Source of the DNA: Verrucomicrobiota bacterium
GTDB taxonomy: Bacteria > Verrucomicrobiota > Verrucomicrobiia > Limisphaerales > UBA1096
Length of the DNA: 6,810 nt
Assembly (NCBI GenBank): GCA_015658765.1
Contig: DQOE01000039.1
Span: 1 to 6,810, forward strand
Reading direction: 5' to 3'
In this document: positions 1-6,768 of the stretch, in pieces
Position numbering within the stretch: position 1 is the stretch's first letter
Layout of the letters: each line of letters begins with the position of its first letter
The notes under the pieces: model-generated
What the model saw: only the letters and a program-made list of their open reading frames with translations
Database searches by the model: none
Told to the model about the DNA's origin: nothing
Translations under genes and position numbers: made by a program

Positions 1-162
1 CTGCAGACGGTGTTCGAGCGGATCGACTCGATGCGCCCGGCCAAGTTCGAGCCGGAGACACCGATCCCCGCCGACAACTTCCGCCCGTTCGCCCTAGCCG
101 GCCTGTCGCTGCTTGGCCTGCAGTTGCTCTCGCTGTTCGGCATAAGATTCACGCCATGGTGA
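1..162 (+). CDS. BatA-like VWA membrane protein, C-terminal end (partial)
   Basis: This is the last 53 codons of a gene that enters from the left edge in frame 1 and stops at TGA 160-162. The visible peptide begins LQTVFERIDSM and then runs through an acidic/proline stretch into a hydrophobic segment (about residues 30-48 of the fragment, FALAGLSLLGLQLLSLFG) and a short tail ending in PW. In BatA-like VWA proteins the domain is followed by a helix of the type 'L-x-x-IF-x-x-ID-x-L' and then a C-terminal membrane anchor, and this fragment matches that pattern. The VWA domain and metal site lie outside the window, so family assignment rests on this tail plus the BatB-like gene starting 7 bases downstream. 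It could be another VWA or aerotolerance-type membrane protein. No start codon is visible because the gene is truncated by the window edge, not by mutation. Confidence 0.75.
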   Translation: MQTVFERIDSMRPAKFEPETPIPADNFRPFALAGLSLLGLQLLSLFGIRFTPW

Positions 163-169
163 CGAACCG

Positions 170-1189
170 ATGAACATTCCTGACATCACCACGGACGCGG
201 CCACATTGGCCCTTTGGGTGGCGCTTGGCGCAGGCGTGTTCGCCGTGCTGGCGGAGGGGTGGCACAGTCGGCGCACTCGGCGGGTGGCGCGGTTGGCGTT
301 CGGGCCGCTTGGCCAGGCGCGGCTGTGGACACGCCTCGCGCCAACGGTGCGCGTACTCGCGCTGACAGCGATGGCTTGGGGCTTGGTCACGCTGTTTTTC
401 ATCCGGCCGCGCGTGGCGAGTTACGACAAAATCCCCGACGGCGGCTACCGGCACCTGGTCATCGCGTGGGACGTGTCGCCGAGCATGCAGCTCGACGACG
501 GCGGTTTCGATTCCGGCAAACAAAAAAAACGCACGCGCGCCCAGCGCGGGGCCAAGGTGTTGCTGTCGCTTTTCGAGCGGATTGCGCTCGACCAGGTGCG
601 AATCAGCATCGTCGCGTTTTTCACCGGGGCCAAGCCGGTCGTGGTGGACACGTACGACTTGAATGTCGTCAAGAACATCCTCGACGACCTGCCGCTCGAC
701 ATGGCGTTTGATCCCGGCAAGACGAGCCTCATCGACGGCCTCGAGGAGTCGGTGCGCCTGGCCAAAGGCTGGGAGCCGGGCAGCACCACGCTGTTGATCG
801 TCAGCGACGGCGACACGGTGCCGGACACCGGCCTGCCCAGACTGCCGCCATCCATCAACAAGGTACTCGTCGCCGGCGTCGGCGATCCGCGGCGCGGCGT
901 GTTCATCGATGGCCACATGTCGCGCCAGAACGCCCGCGTGCTTCGGCAGTTGGCCAAGCGCCTGGGCGGCGAGTATGTGGATGTCAACGACGTGCAGATT
1001 CCCACCGCGCAACTGGCTGAATTGGCCGGTGTGCGCAATCTCGTCGACCCCGGCGAAAAGGGCCGCCGCGAGCTGGCGCTGGGTTGCGTGGCCACCGGTG
1101 CCGGGCTGCTGGCGTTGCTGCCCGTGGGCCTTGCGTTCTTCGGAAGCCCGTGGCAGAGTGGCCGAAGTCGTCGAGCAAAAGAGGCTTAA
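170..1189 (+). CDS. BatB-like von Willebrand factor A domain membrane protein
   Basis: This complete 339-residue protein has two N-terminal hydrophobic segments (about residues 12-30 and 58-79), a VWA domain (about 94-290) and a third membrane segment near the C-terminus (about 303-325). The VWA metal-ion-dependent adhesion site looks intact: D101-x-S103-x-S105 in DVSPSM, T185 in GKTSLIDG, and D213 in IVSDGD. The domain should therefore bind a divalent cation and engage a protein partner. The layout of two helices, VWA, then a terminal helix is that of BatA/BatB proteins of the MoxR-DUF58-Bat operons, linked in some bacteria to stress or oxygen tolerance. The biochemical role is not settled. 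Start ATG 170 lies 7 bases after the preceding stop with no obvious Shine-Dalgarno, so translation may be coupled. A lysine/arginine-rich insertion (residues 117-127), encoded across a run of eight A, follows the first metal motif. The gene ends in tandem in-frame stops TAATAA. I am confident of the VWA membrane protein; BatB rather than a second BatA paralogue is judged by order and architecture. Confidence 0.88.
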   Translation: MNIPDITTDAATLALWVALGAGVFAVLAEGWHSRRTRRVARLAFGPLGQARLWTRLAPTVRVLALTAMAWGLVTLFFIRPRVASYDKIPDGGYRHLVIAWDVSPSMQLDDGGFDSGKQKKRTRAQRGAKVLLSLFERIALDQVRISIVAFFTGAKPVVVDTYDLNVVKNILDDLPLDMAFDPGKTSLIDGLEESVRLAKGWEPGSTTLLIVSDGDTVPDTGLPRLPPSINKVLVAGVGDPRRGVFIDGHMSRQNARVLRQLAKRLGGEYVDVNDVQIPTAQLAELAGVRNLVDPGEKGRRELALGCVATGAGLLALLPVGLAFFGSPWQSGRSRRAKEA

Positions 1190-1205
1190 TAACAGCTTAA
1201 ACATT

Positions 1206-1210
1206 AAGGA
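1206..1210 (+). promoter_or_regulatory. Shine-Dalgarno AAGGA for the TPR-like gene
   Basis: AAGGA lies 5 bases before ATG 1216 and fixes that start. It is the only clear ribosome binding site in the window. The starts at 170, 2025 and 5787 have none, so this gene may be translated independently of its upstream neighbour. Confidence 0.7.
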
Positions 1211-1215
1211 ATATC

Positions 1216-1944
1216 ATGAAAAAGAACCTTCTCATCTTCCTGTGGGCGCTCGCCCCCGTGGCGTTGCTGGCCTTCCACTTCGGCCCCGGCCAAGCCGGTC
1301 TTGCGCGCGAGGAAGCCAAGACAAGCATTCAGGCCGCGCTGGACTTCGAAGTCGGCGAGCAATGGCAACAGGCCATCGATTCCTACAACGATGCCCTCGC
1401 CGCCCTGCCGGATTCCGAGACCGCCAAACGGCATCAGTTGCAACTCGCCCGCGCCAACGCCCGCACCCACGTCGGCGAACTGCCGGAAGCCATGCTTGCG
1501 ATGGAGCATCTCCTCGACGAGACGGCCAAGGGCAGCGACAAGGCGCTGGAAAACAAGGTTCGCTCCTCACTTGCCAACGCGCAGTACCACATCGGCTGGC
1601 TGATGCGCCTCGAGTTGGCCGAGAAGAAGGAATGGATGGAGCCACTCGAGAAGGCGCGCCAAAACTTCCGGCTGCTCGCCGAGCAAACCGCCAAGACTGA
1701 TGCCAAGGCATCGGAGGATCACCAGAAGGATCACCAGAAAAATCTCGAGGCCGTCGTGCGCCTGGCGCGCATGGACTTGTCCGAGGTGCAGGCATTGCCC
1801 CTGCCGAAAAAATGTCAAGGCAACAAAAACGTCTGCTCGAAGTGCCGAGGTCAAAAGAAGAGCAACAAGCCCAAGGCCATGAAAAAGAAGGAGGACGCCC
1901 GCGGTGCCAGCGTCGGCAAACGCCCCGACGGCAAAGGCTCCTGA
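1216..1944 (+). CDS. Exported TPR-like helical protein with Cys cluster and basic tail (BatC/BatE position)
   Basis: This 242-residue protein begins MKKNLLIFLWALAPVALLAF, a positively charged start and hydrophobic core typical of a signal peptide or N-terminal membrane anchor. Residues about 35-105 read as paired amphipathic helices: ALDFEVGEQWQQAIDSYNDALAALP has the G/A/Y spacing of a tetratricopeptide repeat, and a second repeat (about 73-105) follows. More helical sequence runs to about 195. After PLPKK come three cysteines, C200, C207 and C210 (C-x6-C-x2-C), within a tail very rich in Lys/Arg (about 198-242). TPR proteins are the usual partners of BatA/BatB, where they are thought to mediate protein-protein contacts; this role is inferred here from position and fold. 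The start is supported by AAGGA 5 bases upstream. The gene is 26 bases after batB and is followed by a terminator. A 12-base tandem duplication at 1715-1738 gives the repeated peptide DHQKDHQK. The tail could bind metal or an anionic polymer, but a fourth metal ligand is not obvious. Confidence 0.8.
   Translation: MKKNLLIFLWALAPVALLAFHFGPGQAGLAREEAKTSIQAALDFEVGEQWQQAIDSYNDALAALPDSETAKRHQLQLARANARTHVGELPEAMLAMEHLLDETAKGSDKALENKVRSSLANAQYHIGWLMRLELAEKKEWMEPLEKARQNFRLLAEQTAKTDAKASEDHQKDHQKNLEAVVRLARMDLSEVQALPLPKKCQGNKNVCSKCRGQKKSNKPKAMKKKEDARGASVGKRPDGKGS
1715..1738 (+). repeat. Two tandem copies of a 12-base unit within the TPR-like gene
   Basis: The unit AGGATCACCAGA occurs twice back to back with no mismatch. 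It is in frame (4 codons) and yields the duplicated peptide DHQK in a charged linker at residues 168-175. It looks like a recent slippage duplication that leaves the reading frame intact. Confidence 0.85.
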
Positions 1945-1979
1945 TCACTTTCCGCACATAAAGTTTTTTTAAACAAAGC

Positions 1980-2004
1980 AGCCGACGCAAGTCGGCTCTT
2001 TTTT
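1980..2004 (+). terminator. Intrinsic terminator after the TPR-like gene
   Basis: A perfect 7-bp stem AGCCGAC/GTCGGCT (1980-1986 with 1991-1997) closes a GCAA tetraloop (GNRA type) and is followed by C and six T (1999-2004). This is a textbook Rho-independent terminator on the + strand. It begins 36 bases after the TPR-like stop and ends 20 bases before the ATG of the 1250-residue protein. It therefore ends the upstream transcript fully or partly; because the next gene points the same way, it may act as an attenuating terminator within the operon. The rest of the 80-base spacer is AT-rich (a run of seven T at 1964-1970). I could not find a convincing -35/-10 pair in it. Confidence 0.85.
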
Positions 2005-2024
2005 ACTCCAACAGAACTCCCAAG

Positions 2025-5000
2025 ATGTCACTCCGTTTCACCGTCCAACTGCTTGGTTGTGTTGTGCTGCCGATCGTTGCGCTTGGCCAAGCGCCCGCCA
2101 AGCCAGCCCCGAGAACGATCATCACTCCCGCCATCAGGGTGAAGCCCGGTGTGCCCCCAAAGCCGATTCGCCGTCTGCCGTCCAAAAGCGCCATCACGGC
2201 ACCGGCGGGGACGGCCCGCCCAACAAACGCCCCCGACCTTCAAGCCGTTCGGCCAGTGCCCCGCAAGGCACCCACCCCACCCAAGCCGAAGACACCGCAG
2301 GAAAAGCTGCACGCCGCGTTGACGGCAGTGAAGTTTGACCGCACGCCAGACGGCATCCTCGACGCACTCGATGGGTTGACGAAAAAAGCCGAGCCGCAAA
2401 AGGACAAGGCCAAGGCAGCGGCGGAACGGTTCCGGCTGCTGGCCAACGCCGGACGCTGGGAAGCGTTGGGCAAACACATCCAGTCGCTGCCGTTCGACGG
2501 CTCCGCCGAAAAGGCGTATCGCCACCTGATCACCGCGCTGCTCCGGCCGCTCACCACTCAATCCGCGACTCCGCCACCGAGCGGCACGCCTGTTCCGCCG
2601 CGTCCCACCACCAAGCCGCGTCCAATGCTCACACAGGAGGATTTTGTCGAGATTTTGAAACTGACCCCGGTCGAGCCCAGCGAGAACGATATCGCCTCCC
2701 TAGGCAATCTGCTGCGCGGCGTGGGTCAGCCGAACCTGTCTCGCCTGGCCAAGCAGCTCGAGACCGGCATCGGCCAGTTCGGTGGCGACCAACCGGACGG
2801 ACGCAAGCGCGTCGCACAACTGCTCCAACCGCTGGCCGACAAATCCCAAGCCGAAATCGCGCTGAAATTCGTCCCAGAGAGCGACGAGGACTGGGCGCTC
2901 GAGATGCGCGCCGACTTGTTGCACAAGCTGTGGAGCGGCCAACCGAGTCCGCCGAACTTGTCCGCCGCGTGGAGGGCCAATGAAAAACTGATCGCAACCA
3001 TCGAGGACGATGCCAAGCGGCTCGACGGAATCAAACGAGGCTTCACGCTTGTCGCGAAACTGCCCAAGACCAGAGCCAACGAGTGGATGAGCAAGCAGTT
3101 TCGCGAAGGTGGCCCGGGACTGAAATTGATCCAGCTCGTGCAGGCGGAAGTGCACCGCAACCTCCGCAGCACCAACTTTGCCGCGCGCGGCGAAAACCTG
3201 CGCAGCCTCAAGCAAATCATCGGCGCGTTGCTGGACGAAGCCGGCAGCGACCTGGCCAAGTGGCAGCTCCCGCTGACCATCGCCGCCGAGGCATGGCTCG
3301 TTGAGGCCGAGAACACCGCGAAATATTACCGGGCCACTGTCACCCGCAGTAACATGACGGTCTATAATCCAGTTTACGAGCAGCAACGGATAATGGCCCA
3401 GCAAAGCTCCAGCCGCTACAAGCCGATCACCCCGGCACTCGTCATCGAGCACGCCCCGGGAGCCGACTGGCTTGCCGCCCTACCGGAAAGCCGCCGCACC
3501 CGTGTCATGGCCGCCCGCGCCGAGACGCTTTTGAAAAACCGGAAAATTGTCGAGGCGCTCGATGAGATTGAGCGCTTGGCCAAGCTCGACCCGATATCGG
3601 CCAAGCGCATCGCCAACATCCTGCTCGGTGGCTGGGCACAGTCCCGTAACCCCAACGGTGGCGCTAAGCCTCGCATGCCCACTGTCGGTATGTCGGTTTA
3701 CATCCCGCCGCGGCCAAGCGGCACGCCGCTCACGCGGGCCAAGCAGAAGCGCAACCTTCGCGAGTTGGGCCAAATCCTTGAGCGCCTGGCCAAGCTGCCG
3801 ATCGGCTCGCCTGAACCGAGGACCATCGTTGCCGCATTCGAGGGCGCGCACAGTTTCGCCGAGGTGTACAAGCTAGACGACATCCGGTCGGTGTTCGGCG
3901 AGCCGGAAAAAATGCCGGTCGAGTCGCTCGCGACGCTGGTGAACTCCATGCGTCAGCGCCTGGCCACCTCGTGGCGCGCGCCGCAGGTTCAGCAGCAAGC
4001 CGGCACCAAACGCGGCGAGCCGCAGATCAAGGCCGAGGTGCTGGCCGGTTACGACACACTGCTGGCGCTGCTCGATGACGGGCTCAAGGCCAAGCCGGAT
4101 GTCTGGCAACTCAAGCTGCAACAGGCCGCCGCGAACTTCGACCTCGCCGAGTACCAGTACGGCAACAAGGCCGACCTCGATTTGTACGTGAAGCACCGCG
4201 AGGCGGCGTTCGAGGGCTTCAGCGAGGCCGCCGCGCTCTACACGCTGCAAACTTCCGTGACCGCCGACAAGCCGAGCGCGCTCGTCTTCCAGCTTTGGTT
4301 CAACGCCAACCTCGGCGCGAGCGACCTCTCGTATGTCACACGCCAGCAGACGCCGGAGATCGGCAACCTCCAAAAAATCCGCGACGCGATTCTCGTGATG
4401 CCGGACTCGGAGGGCCACCTGAAGGCGTTCGGCGACTCGGTGGCCAACACGTCGCGCCGGCTGACGCCGGAACTGAAGCCGCGCTATCTCCGCGCCTCGC
4501 TCGCTGTGCTCGAGGATCATCCCGCCGGCGAAATGGCGCGGAAGCTGGTGCAGCATTACCACGATTTGCTCCTCGAGGTGGAACTGGTCGCCCACATCGA
4601 CGGCAGTGACAAGATCGGCCACACCAAGCCGTTTGGCCTGTTCATCGGCCTGCGGCACACGAGCGACATCGAGCGCGAGGCCGGCGGCTTTGCGCGTTAC
4701 CTCGTCGGCGGCAGCAGCACGGGCACCCCGTATTTTTATCCGCGCTACCCCGGCCAGCGGCAGGCGCCGCGCGATGATCTCGAGGAGCACTTGGGCAAAA
4801 AACTCGGAGAGAATTTCGAGGTGCAGTCGATCACGTTTCACGACACCAAAACCCAGTCACGCACCATCGTCGAGTCGGGCTGGCGAGAGACGCCGTTGGC
4901 CTACGTGCTGCTCAAGGCGAAGGACGCCTCGGTCGACCGCATTCCCGAGTTGCAAATGGATCTTGATTTTTACGACTCACTCGGCCCGGTGCTGTTGCCG

Positions 5001-5777
5001 GTGACCACCGCGACGCAGATCGTCGATGCACGCCTAGAGTCAGCCCCCGACCGTCCCGTCGCCGAGCTCGAATTGACACAGACACTGGATGCCCGCCTGG
5101 ACAACGAGAATGAGGAAATCACGCTTGAGTTGCACGCCACCGGCAAGGGCCTCATACCGCCACTCGAAAAGCTTGTTAAACTCGACATCGCAGGCTTCAA
5201 GATTACCAAGAAGGATGACCTGGGACTCTCGATCGCGCGTGTTGAGTCGGGTGCCACAAGCGTCAACGCCGTGAGTGAGCACACCTGGGTGCTCACGCTT
5301 AAGCCAAACGGCGACGGTGGCAAGTCGCTTATGTTCAAGTTCCCGGAGACAATCGACTCGGACATCAAGTCAGTTTTTAAACGATACAACGACGCCGACC
5401 TCGTGGAGGTGGACAGCGAATTGGCGCTGGCCGGGCTTGTCTTGAACCCGGCGCCGACTTGGCCTTGGTTCGCCGCCGGCGCGGCTGTGCTGCTGCTGCT
5501 TGGTATCGGCGCATGGCGCATGGCCAATCGCGCCGATGGTCAGATTGTGGCACCGGTTTATCAAGTGCCGGATGTTTGCACGCCGTTCGCCGTCATCGAT
5601 CTGCTGCATCGCATCGATACCGCTTCACCAAAGTCTCTGGGAGCCTCGCATCGTGACCAGTTGCGGGGCACCATTCGTGAACTTGAGCAAATCCACTTTG
5701 CGCCTGACGCCACGCAGGCCAACGGCCACGGCGACTTGCAGGCCATCGCCCGAGACTGGGTCGGCAAGGTGAGTTGA
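2025..5777 (+). CDS. Very large exported, membrane-anchored protein in the BatD position; family not recognised
   Basis: This is a 1250-residue protein. Residues 1-22 form a signal peptide (hydrophobic core LLGCVVLPIVAL, likely cut near GQA). Residues 23-92 are a proline/lysine/arginine-rich linker. From about 93 to 850 the sequence is mostly predicted alpha-helix with Leu/Ala heptad-like spacing and possible TPR-like repeats (ERLAKL occurs at 516-521 and 586-591), interrupted by Pro-rich linkers at 181-200 and 545-569. From about 850 to 1135 it becomes beta-rich, with alternating hydrophobic residues as in extracellular beta-sandwich domains. A membrane helix follows (about 1147-1165, ending AWRMANR), then an 85-residue cytoplasmic tail with an amphipathic helix (about 1188-1225). 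Signal peptide, beta domains, one C-terminal membrane helix and a cytoplasmic tail are also the broad plan of BatD-type proteins, and the position after BatA-BatB-TPR fits, but this protein is much longer than a usual BatD. No enzyme motif was seen. ATG 2025 is chosen because it leads directly into the signal peptide; it has no Shine-Dalgarno. The coding call is secure; the function is inference. Confidence 0.9.
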   Translation: MSLRFTVQLLGCVVLPIVALGQAPAKPAPRTIITPAIRVKPGVPPKPIRRLPSKSAITAPAGTARPTNAPDLQAVRPVPRKAPTPPKPKTPQEKLHAALTAVKFDRTPDGILDALDGLTKKAEPQKDKAKAAAERFRLLANAGRWEALGKHIQSLPFDGSAEKAYRHLITALLRPLTTQSATPPPSGTPVPPRPTTKPRPMLTQEDFVEILKLTPVEPSENDIASLGNLLRGVGQPNLSRLAKQLETGIGQFGGDQPDGRKRVAQLLQPLADKSQAEIALKFVPESDEDWALEMRADLLHKLWSGQPSPPNLSAAWRANEKLIATIEDDAKRLDGIKRGFTLVAKLPKTRANEWMSKQFREGGPGLKLIQLVQAEVHRNLRSTNFAARGENLRSLKQIIGALLDEAGSDLAKWQLPLTIAAEAWLVEAENTAKYYRATVTRSNMTVYNPVYEQQRIMAQQSSSRYKPITPALVIEHAPGADWLAALPESRRTRVMAARAETLLKNRKIVEALDEIERLAKLDPISAKRIANILLGGWAQSRNPNGGAKPRMPTVGMSVYIPPRPSGTPLTRAKQKRNLRELGQILERLAKLPIGSPEPRTIVAAFEGAHSFAEVYKLDDIRSVFGEPEKMPVESLATLVNSMRQRLATSWRAPQVQQQAGTKRGEPQIKAEVLAGYDTLLALLDDGLKAKPDVWQLKLQQAAANFDLAEYQYGNKADLDLYVKHREAAFEGFSEAAALYTLQTSVTADKPSALVFQLWFNANLGASDLSYVTRQQTPEIGNLQKIRDAILVMPDSEGHLKAFGDSVANTSRRLTPELKPRYLRASLAVLEDHPAGEMARKLVQHYHDLLLEVELVAHIDGSDKIGHTKPFGLFIGLRHTSDIEREAGGFARYLVGGSSTGTPYFYPRYPGQRQAPRDDLEEHLGKKLGENFEVQSITFHDTKTQSRTIVESGWRETPLAYVLLKAKDASVDRIPELQMDLDFYDSLGPVLLPVTTATQIVDARLESAPDRPVAELELTQTLDARLDNENEEITLELHATGKGLIPPLEKLVKLDIAGFKITKKDDLGLSIARVESGATSVNAVSEHTWVLTLKPNGDGGKSLMFKFPETIDSDIKSVFKRYNDADLVEVDSELALAGLVLNPAPTWPWFAAGAAVLLLLGIGAWRMANRADGQIVAPVYQVPDVCTPFAVIDLLHRIDTASPKSLGASHRDQLRGTIRELEQIHFAPDATQANGHGDLQAIARDWVGKVS

Positions 5778-5786
5778 CCGCCGCCT

Positions 5787-6719
5787 ATGGCTGCCAAGCG
5801 CATTCTGCTCATCGCCAACCCGGCGTCCGGGCAACACCGGGGAGAGCGGCGCCTGGCCCAAGCAAGTGAGCGCCTGGCCTCGCTTGGCCATGCTGTGACC
5901 GCTACGCTTACCGAGTCCGCCGGACACGCCACGCGCTTGGCCAAATCGAACGCCCCCGATTTTGAAATCATCGCCGCGCTGGGAGGCGACGGCACGGTCA
6001 ACGAGGTGGCCAACGGGCTGATGGCCGTCGAGCCGGGCGAGCGCCCAGCCCTCGCCACGCTGCCGGTCGGCACCGGCAACGACGTCGCCCTGACCTACGG
6101 CCTGGCCCATTTTGAATCGGCCATTGACGCCCTGGCCAAGGGCAGCACCCGGACGCTCGATGTCATCCGCGTGCAGTTAATGCGGGACGGGAAATCGGTC
6201 ACGCGACATGCGCTGCTCTTTGTCGCAGCCGGTTTCGCAGCCGAGGTGATCCGCAAAACAGGGCCGCGTGTGAAGCGAATCTTTGGCCGGCGCTTCAGTT
6301 ACTCGGTTGGTCTGTTCCGCGCACTGGCGAGCTTTCGCGCGCCGGAGTTTTCGGTGAAGTGGGACGGCGGCGAAACGTCGGGCCGAATGTTTCAGGTTTG
6401 CGCGGGCAACACCGAGTTTGCCGCAGGAGGCGTGATGCGCATCTCCCCCGGCGCACGGCCGGACGACGGCCTGCTGAACATCAGCCTCGTGGACGCGCTT
6501 GGCCGACTGCAGATTGTGCGGCGATTCCCCAGCATCCTCAGCGGCCGCTACGTCGAGGACGAGCGCGTCGACTATTTCACGGGAAAACGCCTCGAGATCG
6601 ATGCCGTGCCACCGGCTGAATTCCAGGCCGACGGCGATATCATCGGCACCACCCCGGCAACGATCGAGCTGTTGCCGGGCACGTTGAAGCTGGTTGTGCA
6701 TGACCAGTTTCAAGTTTGA
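5787..6719 (+). CDS. Diacylglycerol/lipid kinase, YegS/DgkB (LCB5) family
   Basis: This 310-residue protein is close to the usual family length of about 300. It shows the family motifs in order: IANPASG at residues 9-15 (nucleotide-binding start), GGDGTVNEV at 66-74, LPVGTGND at 92-99, the RPDDGLLN segment at 224-231, and FQADGD at 279-284. Asp 284 is the acidic residue where the family usually has DGE, the likely catalytic base region. The family transfers the ATP gamma-phosphate to a lipid hydroxyl such as diacylglycerol to give phosphatidate, at the inner face of the cytoplasmic membrane. The exact substrate (diacylglycerol, sphingoid base or another lipid) cannot be read from sequence. 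No signal peptide or membrane helix is seen. The start ATG 5787 is 9 bases after the large gene's stop, without a clear Shine-Dalgarno, so the two are probably co-transcribed and perhaps translationally coupled. All motifs are intact, so an active enzyme is expected. Confidence 0.93.
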   Translation: MAAKRILLIANPASGQHRGERRLAQASERLASLGHAVTATLTESAGHATRLAKSNAPDFEIIAALGGDGTVNEVANGLMAVEPGERPALATLPVGTGNDVALTYGLAHFESAIDALAKGSTRTLDVIRVQLMRDGKSVTRHALLFVAAGFAAEVIRKTGPRVKRIFGRRFSYSVGLFRALASFRAPEFSVKWDGGETSGRMFQVCAGNTEFAAGGVMRISPGARPDDGLLNISLVDALGRLQIVRRFPSILSGRYVEDERVDYFTGKRLEIDAVPPAEFQADGDIIGTTPATIELLPGTLKLVVHDQFQV

Positions 6720-6732
6720 AGTTTAAATTTTT

Positions 6733-6768
6733 CCGCCAAAGCGTCGGCGGCGCTACACCCTGCCGTCG
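6733..6768. repeat. Overlapping GC-rich inverted repeats downstream of the lipid kinase
   Basis: This lies in the 91-base non-coding tail of the window. CCGCC (6733-6737) can pair with GGCGG (6746-6750) over an 8-base loop. Alternatively CGGCGGC (6745-6751) can pair with GCCGTCG (6762-6768) with one mismatch over a 10-base loop. AGCG/CGCT at 6740-6743 and 6751-6754 give a third option. No T-run follows these stems on the + strand, so this is not a standard intrinsic terminator for the kinase gene, and on the minus strand only a run of A follows. It resembles extragenic palindromic repeats at gene ends, but one copy cannot prove that. Confidence 0.4.

Noticed and set aside
149..1204. 351-codon open frame on the minus strand opposite the BatB-like gene
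   Set aside because: It fully overlaps a gene with clear VWA motifs, and its translation is rich in Arg/His/Ala/Gln without domain motifs, as expected of an antisense shadow in GC-rich DNA.
909..1700. 263-codon + strand open frame spanning the batB-TPR junction
   Set aside because: It is out of frame with both well-supported genes and its translation is Arg/Pro/Ala-rich with no homology features.
1945..1979. Possible promoter around CATAAA in the spacer before the terminator
   Set aside because: No matching -35 element at suitable spacing, and a start there would run straight into the terminator.
2700..3452. 250-codon minus-strand open frame antisense to the 1250-residue gene
   Set aside because: Same reasoning: no start signal, no motif, and low-information composition typical of antisense frames here.
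3873..4841. 322-codon open frame on the minus strand inside the 1250-residue gene
   Set aside because: It has no recognisable motif, an Arg/Leu/Val-heavy composition, and lies wholly antisense to a long coherent coding frame with signal peptide and membrane helix.
300..6140. Frequent word GGCCAAG/TTGGCCA throughout the window
   Set aside because: It is explained by Leu-Ala and Ala-Lys dipeptides with preferred codons TTG, GCC and AAG in helical proteins; copies have no regular spacing, so it is not a repeat array or uptake signal I can support.
6709..6730. TTCAAGTTTGAA and TTTAAATTT at the end of the lipid kinase as a terminator
   Set aside because: The stem is short, AT-only apart from one pair and has almost no loop, so it would be too weak for an intrinsic terminator.
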